A stretch of 64,000 nt of DNA from Kamptonema formosum PCC 10802 (GTDB lineage: Bacteria; Cyanobacteriota; Cyanobacteriia; Cyanobacteriales; Oscillatoriaceae), in NCBI RefSeq assembly GCF_000332335.1, contig NZ_KB235948.1, forward strand, positions 5,209,302-5,273,301. The letters are read 5' to 3'. Position numbers and translations under genes: made by a program. Below are positions 62,117-64,000 of this stretch, piece after piece (within the stretch, counting starts at the first letter, position 1; the number at the start of each line of letters is the position of its first letter). The notes under the pieces are model-generated. The model did no database searches. It had not been told where the DNA came from and saw only the letters and a program-made list of their open reading frames with translations.

Positions 62117-62158
62117 CTACAGACCCCACCAAGTCGTAAAACTCAACTGAAAATAACT

Positions 62159-63298
62159 ATGGCAGACAATCTTCTGTTGCAGATTGAAAAAGAATACGGT
62201 CAGAGCATCTGGATGGATAATTTGAGCCGCAATATTATCCAGTCCGGAGAACTCAAAGAGCTGATTGCGAGCCGGGGAGTCGTGGGAATTACCTCCAACC
62301 CAGCCATTTTTGAAAAAGCCATCGCCGGCAATGTCATCTACGATACCGATATCGAAGCAGGCATCCGCGCCGGCAAATCCGTTCAAGAAATTTACGAATC
62401 GCTGGTATTTGAAGACATTCGCAACGCCTGCGACATCTTGCGCGGCGTCTATATCGAAACCGGCGGGCTGGACGGATACGTCAGCATTGAAGTGCCGCCT
62501 TCCTTGGCCCGCGATACCGAAGCCACCATTCGGGAAGCTGTGCGCTACTACCAAGAAATAGGCCGGGACAACCTGATGATTAAAATCCCCGGCACCCCCG
62601 AAGGCTTGCCGGCAGTCGAGCGAGTCATCAGCGAAGGAATCAACGTCAACATCACCCTGCTGTTCTCCGTGCAGAGCTATGTGGAAACCGCCTGGGCTTA
62701 CATCCGGGGTCTGGAAGCTCGGGCAGCCGAAGGTAAAGATATCTCCAACATCGCTTCCGTCGCCAGCTTCTTCATCAGCCGCATCGACAGCAACGTTGAC
62801 GCCCAACTTGACAAGATGATTGCGGCAGCGGACGACGCTGAAAAGAAAGCCCAGCTCAAGCAGCTCAAAGGCAAGTATGCCATCGCCAACGCTAAAATCG
62901 CCTACCAGAAATATAAAGAGATTATTCAGAGCGAGCGCTGGCAAGCCCTAGCGGCCAAAGGTGCCAAAGTCCAGCGACTACTGTGGGCGTCCACCAGCAC
63001 CAAAAACCCCGAATACAGCGACGTGCTCTACGTTGACGAACTCATCGGACCCGATACCGTCAACACCATGCCGCCGGCAACCATTGAAGCCTGCGCCGAC
63101 CACTGCAACCTGGCCAGCCGCATCGAAACCGGCGTGGGAGAAGCGTACCTGCTGGTGGAAACCCTAACCCAGCTGGGCATCAATCTCGATGAAGTGATGG
63201 CAGAACTGCTCGAAGACGGGATTGTGAAATTCATCCAGCCGTTTGACTCCCTGATCAAATCCCTGGAAGGGAAAGTCAAGCAGCTGCAGCCGGTGTAA
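62159..63298 (+). CDS. tal: Transaldolase
   Basis: A 379-residue transaldolase that moves a dihydroxyacetone unit from sedoheptulose-7-phosphate to glyceraldehyde-3-phosphate. Motifs: GVVGITSNPAIFEKAIAG, the Schiff-base Lys142 in NLMIKIPGTPEGLPA, and NVNITLLFSVQSY. Late SRIDSNVDAQLDKM, LLWASTSTKNPEYSD and TVNTMPPAT are typical of the long (about 380) bacterial subtype. The ATG at 62159 lies 95 bp after fbp, suggesting cotranscription. The usual next genes (zwf, opcA) are not in the window; instead a 107-bp tandem array begins after a 62-bp gap. Confidence 0.96.
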   Translation: MADNLLLQIEKEYGQSIWMDNLSRNIIQSGELKELIASRGVVGITSNPAIFEKAIAGNVIYDTDIEAGIRAGKSVQEIYESLVFEDIRNACDILRGVYIETGGLDGYVSIEVPPSLARDTEATIREAVRYYQEIGRDNLMIKIPGTPEGLPAVERVISEGINVNITLLFSVQSYVETAWAYIRGLEARAAEGKDISNIASVASFFISRIDSNVDAQLDKMIAAADDAEKKAQLKQLKGKYAIANAKIAYQKYKEIIQSERWQALAAKGAKVQRLLWASTSTKNPEYSDVLYVDELIGPDTVNTMPPATIEACADHCNLASRIETGVGEAYLLVETLTQLGINLDEVMAELLEDGIVKFIQPFDSLIKSLEGKVKQLQPV

Positions 63299-63360
63299 CG
63301 CCCCGACGTTGAACAGGCGTCTCGCCTGTCCATAACCAGATCGAGAGCCGCTCAAGGTTT
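63299..63360. other. Linker between tal and the tandem array
   Basis: Contains GCGTCTCGCCTGTCC and the last part of a partial unit (GAGCCGCTCAAGGTTT). No gene seen. Confidence 0.4.
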
Positions 63361-64000
63361 CATCACCCCGCCGGGGCTGGAGAAAATTTGTGTACCAATG
63401 GTACACACATCCCAGCCCGAAAGTGTCAAGTCAGTTGCGTTCGGGACTGCCTTGAGCCGGTCGGTTTCATCACCCCGCCGGGGCTGGAAAAAATTTGTGT
63501 ACCAATGGTACACACATCCCAGCCCAAAAGTGTCAAGTCAGTTGCGTTCGGGACTGCCTTGAGCCGATCAGTGTCATCACCCCGCCGGGGCTGGAAAAAA
63601 TTTGTGTACCAATGGTACACACATCCCAGCCCAAAAGTGTCAAGTCAGTTGCGTTCGGGACTGCCTTGAGCCGGTCGGTTTCATCACCCCGCCGGGGCTG
63701 GAGAAAATTTGTGTACCAATGGTACACACATCCCAGCCCGAAAGTGTCAAGTCAGTTGCGTTCGGGACTGCCTTGAGCCGGTCGGTTTCATCACCCCGCC
63801 GGGGCTGGAGAAAATTTGTGTACCAATGGTACACACATCCCAGCCCGAAAGTGTCAAGTCAGTTGCGTTCGGGACTGCCTTGAGCCGGTCGGTTTCATCA
63901 CCCCGCCGGGGCTGGAGAAAATTTGTGTACCAATGGTACACACATCCCAGCCCGAAAGTGTCAAGTCAGTTGCGTTCGGGACTGCCTTGAGCCGGTCGGT
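63361..64000. repeat. 107-bp tandem array, six units, truncated by the window edge
   Basis: Unit starts at 63361, 63468, 63575, 63682, 63789 and 63896; copies are nearly identical (differences at a few positions, such as GAAAA or AAAAA and CCCGAAAG or CCCAAAAG). Each unit contains palindromes CCCCGCCGGGG and TGTGTACCAATGGTACACA (9-bp arms, one central A), plus CCCGAA ... TTCGGG. The sixth unit lacks its last two bases because the window ends. Confidence 0.98.

Noticed and set aside
63388..63990. Protein-coding ORFs of 93 and 64 residues in the 107-bp array
   Set aside because: 107 is not a multiple of three, so each ORF runs through units in changing frames, and both strands give equally open frames; they are repeat translations.
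1..64000. tRNA or rRNA genes
   Set aside because: No cloverleaf with a TTCRANNC loop or rRNA segment was recognised by eye; a tRNAscan-SE run would be needed to exclude them.

Overview
The window looks like chromosomal DNA of a filamentous-type cyanobacterium. The evidence is gene content (adjacent fbp and tal, an RRM-type RNA-binding protein, a CobN/ChlH-family chelatase, 4-Cys-prefix Ser/Thr kinases, a CYP110-like P450, an icfG-like phosphatase/STAS set), several small proteins I recognise as cyanobacterial, HIP1 octamers (GCGATCGC) and abundant heptameric tandem repeats. The species cannot be fixed from the sequence. Genes are loosely packed, mostly single transcription units on both strands, separated by repeat-rich spacers.

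Layout. 1-10 kb: GH57-type glucan enzyme, Ca2+/H+ antiporter, small MVL-like lectin and two 4-Cys kinases (one ending in an RDD membrane domain, one in WD40 repeats). 10-22.4 kb: multi-sensor GGDEF-EAL protein, short RecQ, glycerophosphodiesterase, slipin, DUF2330 protein, stand-alone RnfD-like protein, SRAP protein. 22.4-33.5 kb: orphan HicB-like protein, CobN/ChlH paralogue, and a group of repeat proteins around a TPR-CHAT protease. 34-39.4 kb: rhodanese, HrcA, a membrane protein, a VIT/vWA protein. 39.7-44.6 kb: candidate specialised-metabolism group (glycosyltransferase, P450, PapA-like acyltransferase, SRPBCC protein) with scars of extra glycosyltransferase copies. 45-51 kb: radical SAM protein and a complete partner-switching set (STAS, response regulator-PP2C, HATPase). 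51-55.3 kb: secreted proteins, CysE, a PPOX protein and an intact IS1-family element. 56-64 kb: adenosylcobalamin-dependent ribonucleotide reductase split by a group I intron, a small conserved protein, an RRM protein with a structured leader, fbp, tal, and a 107-bp tandem array running off the right edge.

The clearest special feature is the 245-nt group I intron (57513-57757) inserted between the Gly and Glu codons of the NPCGE active-site motif of the reductase. Splicing restores a 773-residue enzyme, and the P1, P10, P, Q, R and S elements can all be read. The second theme is repeats: two families of short inverted-repeat elements with ends of the TATAGC type that look like TA-target MITEs, a 25-bp palindromic tandem array, the 107-bp array, heptamer repeats, and REP-like hairpins that lie in frame inside at least four coding sequences.
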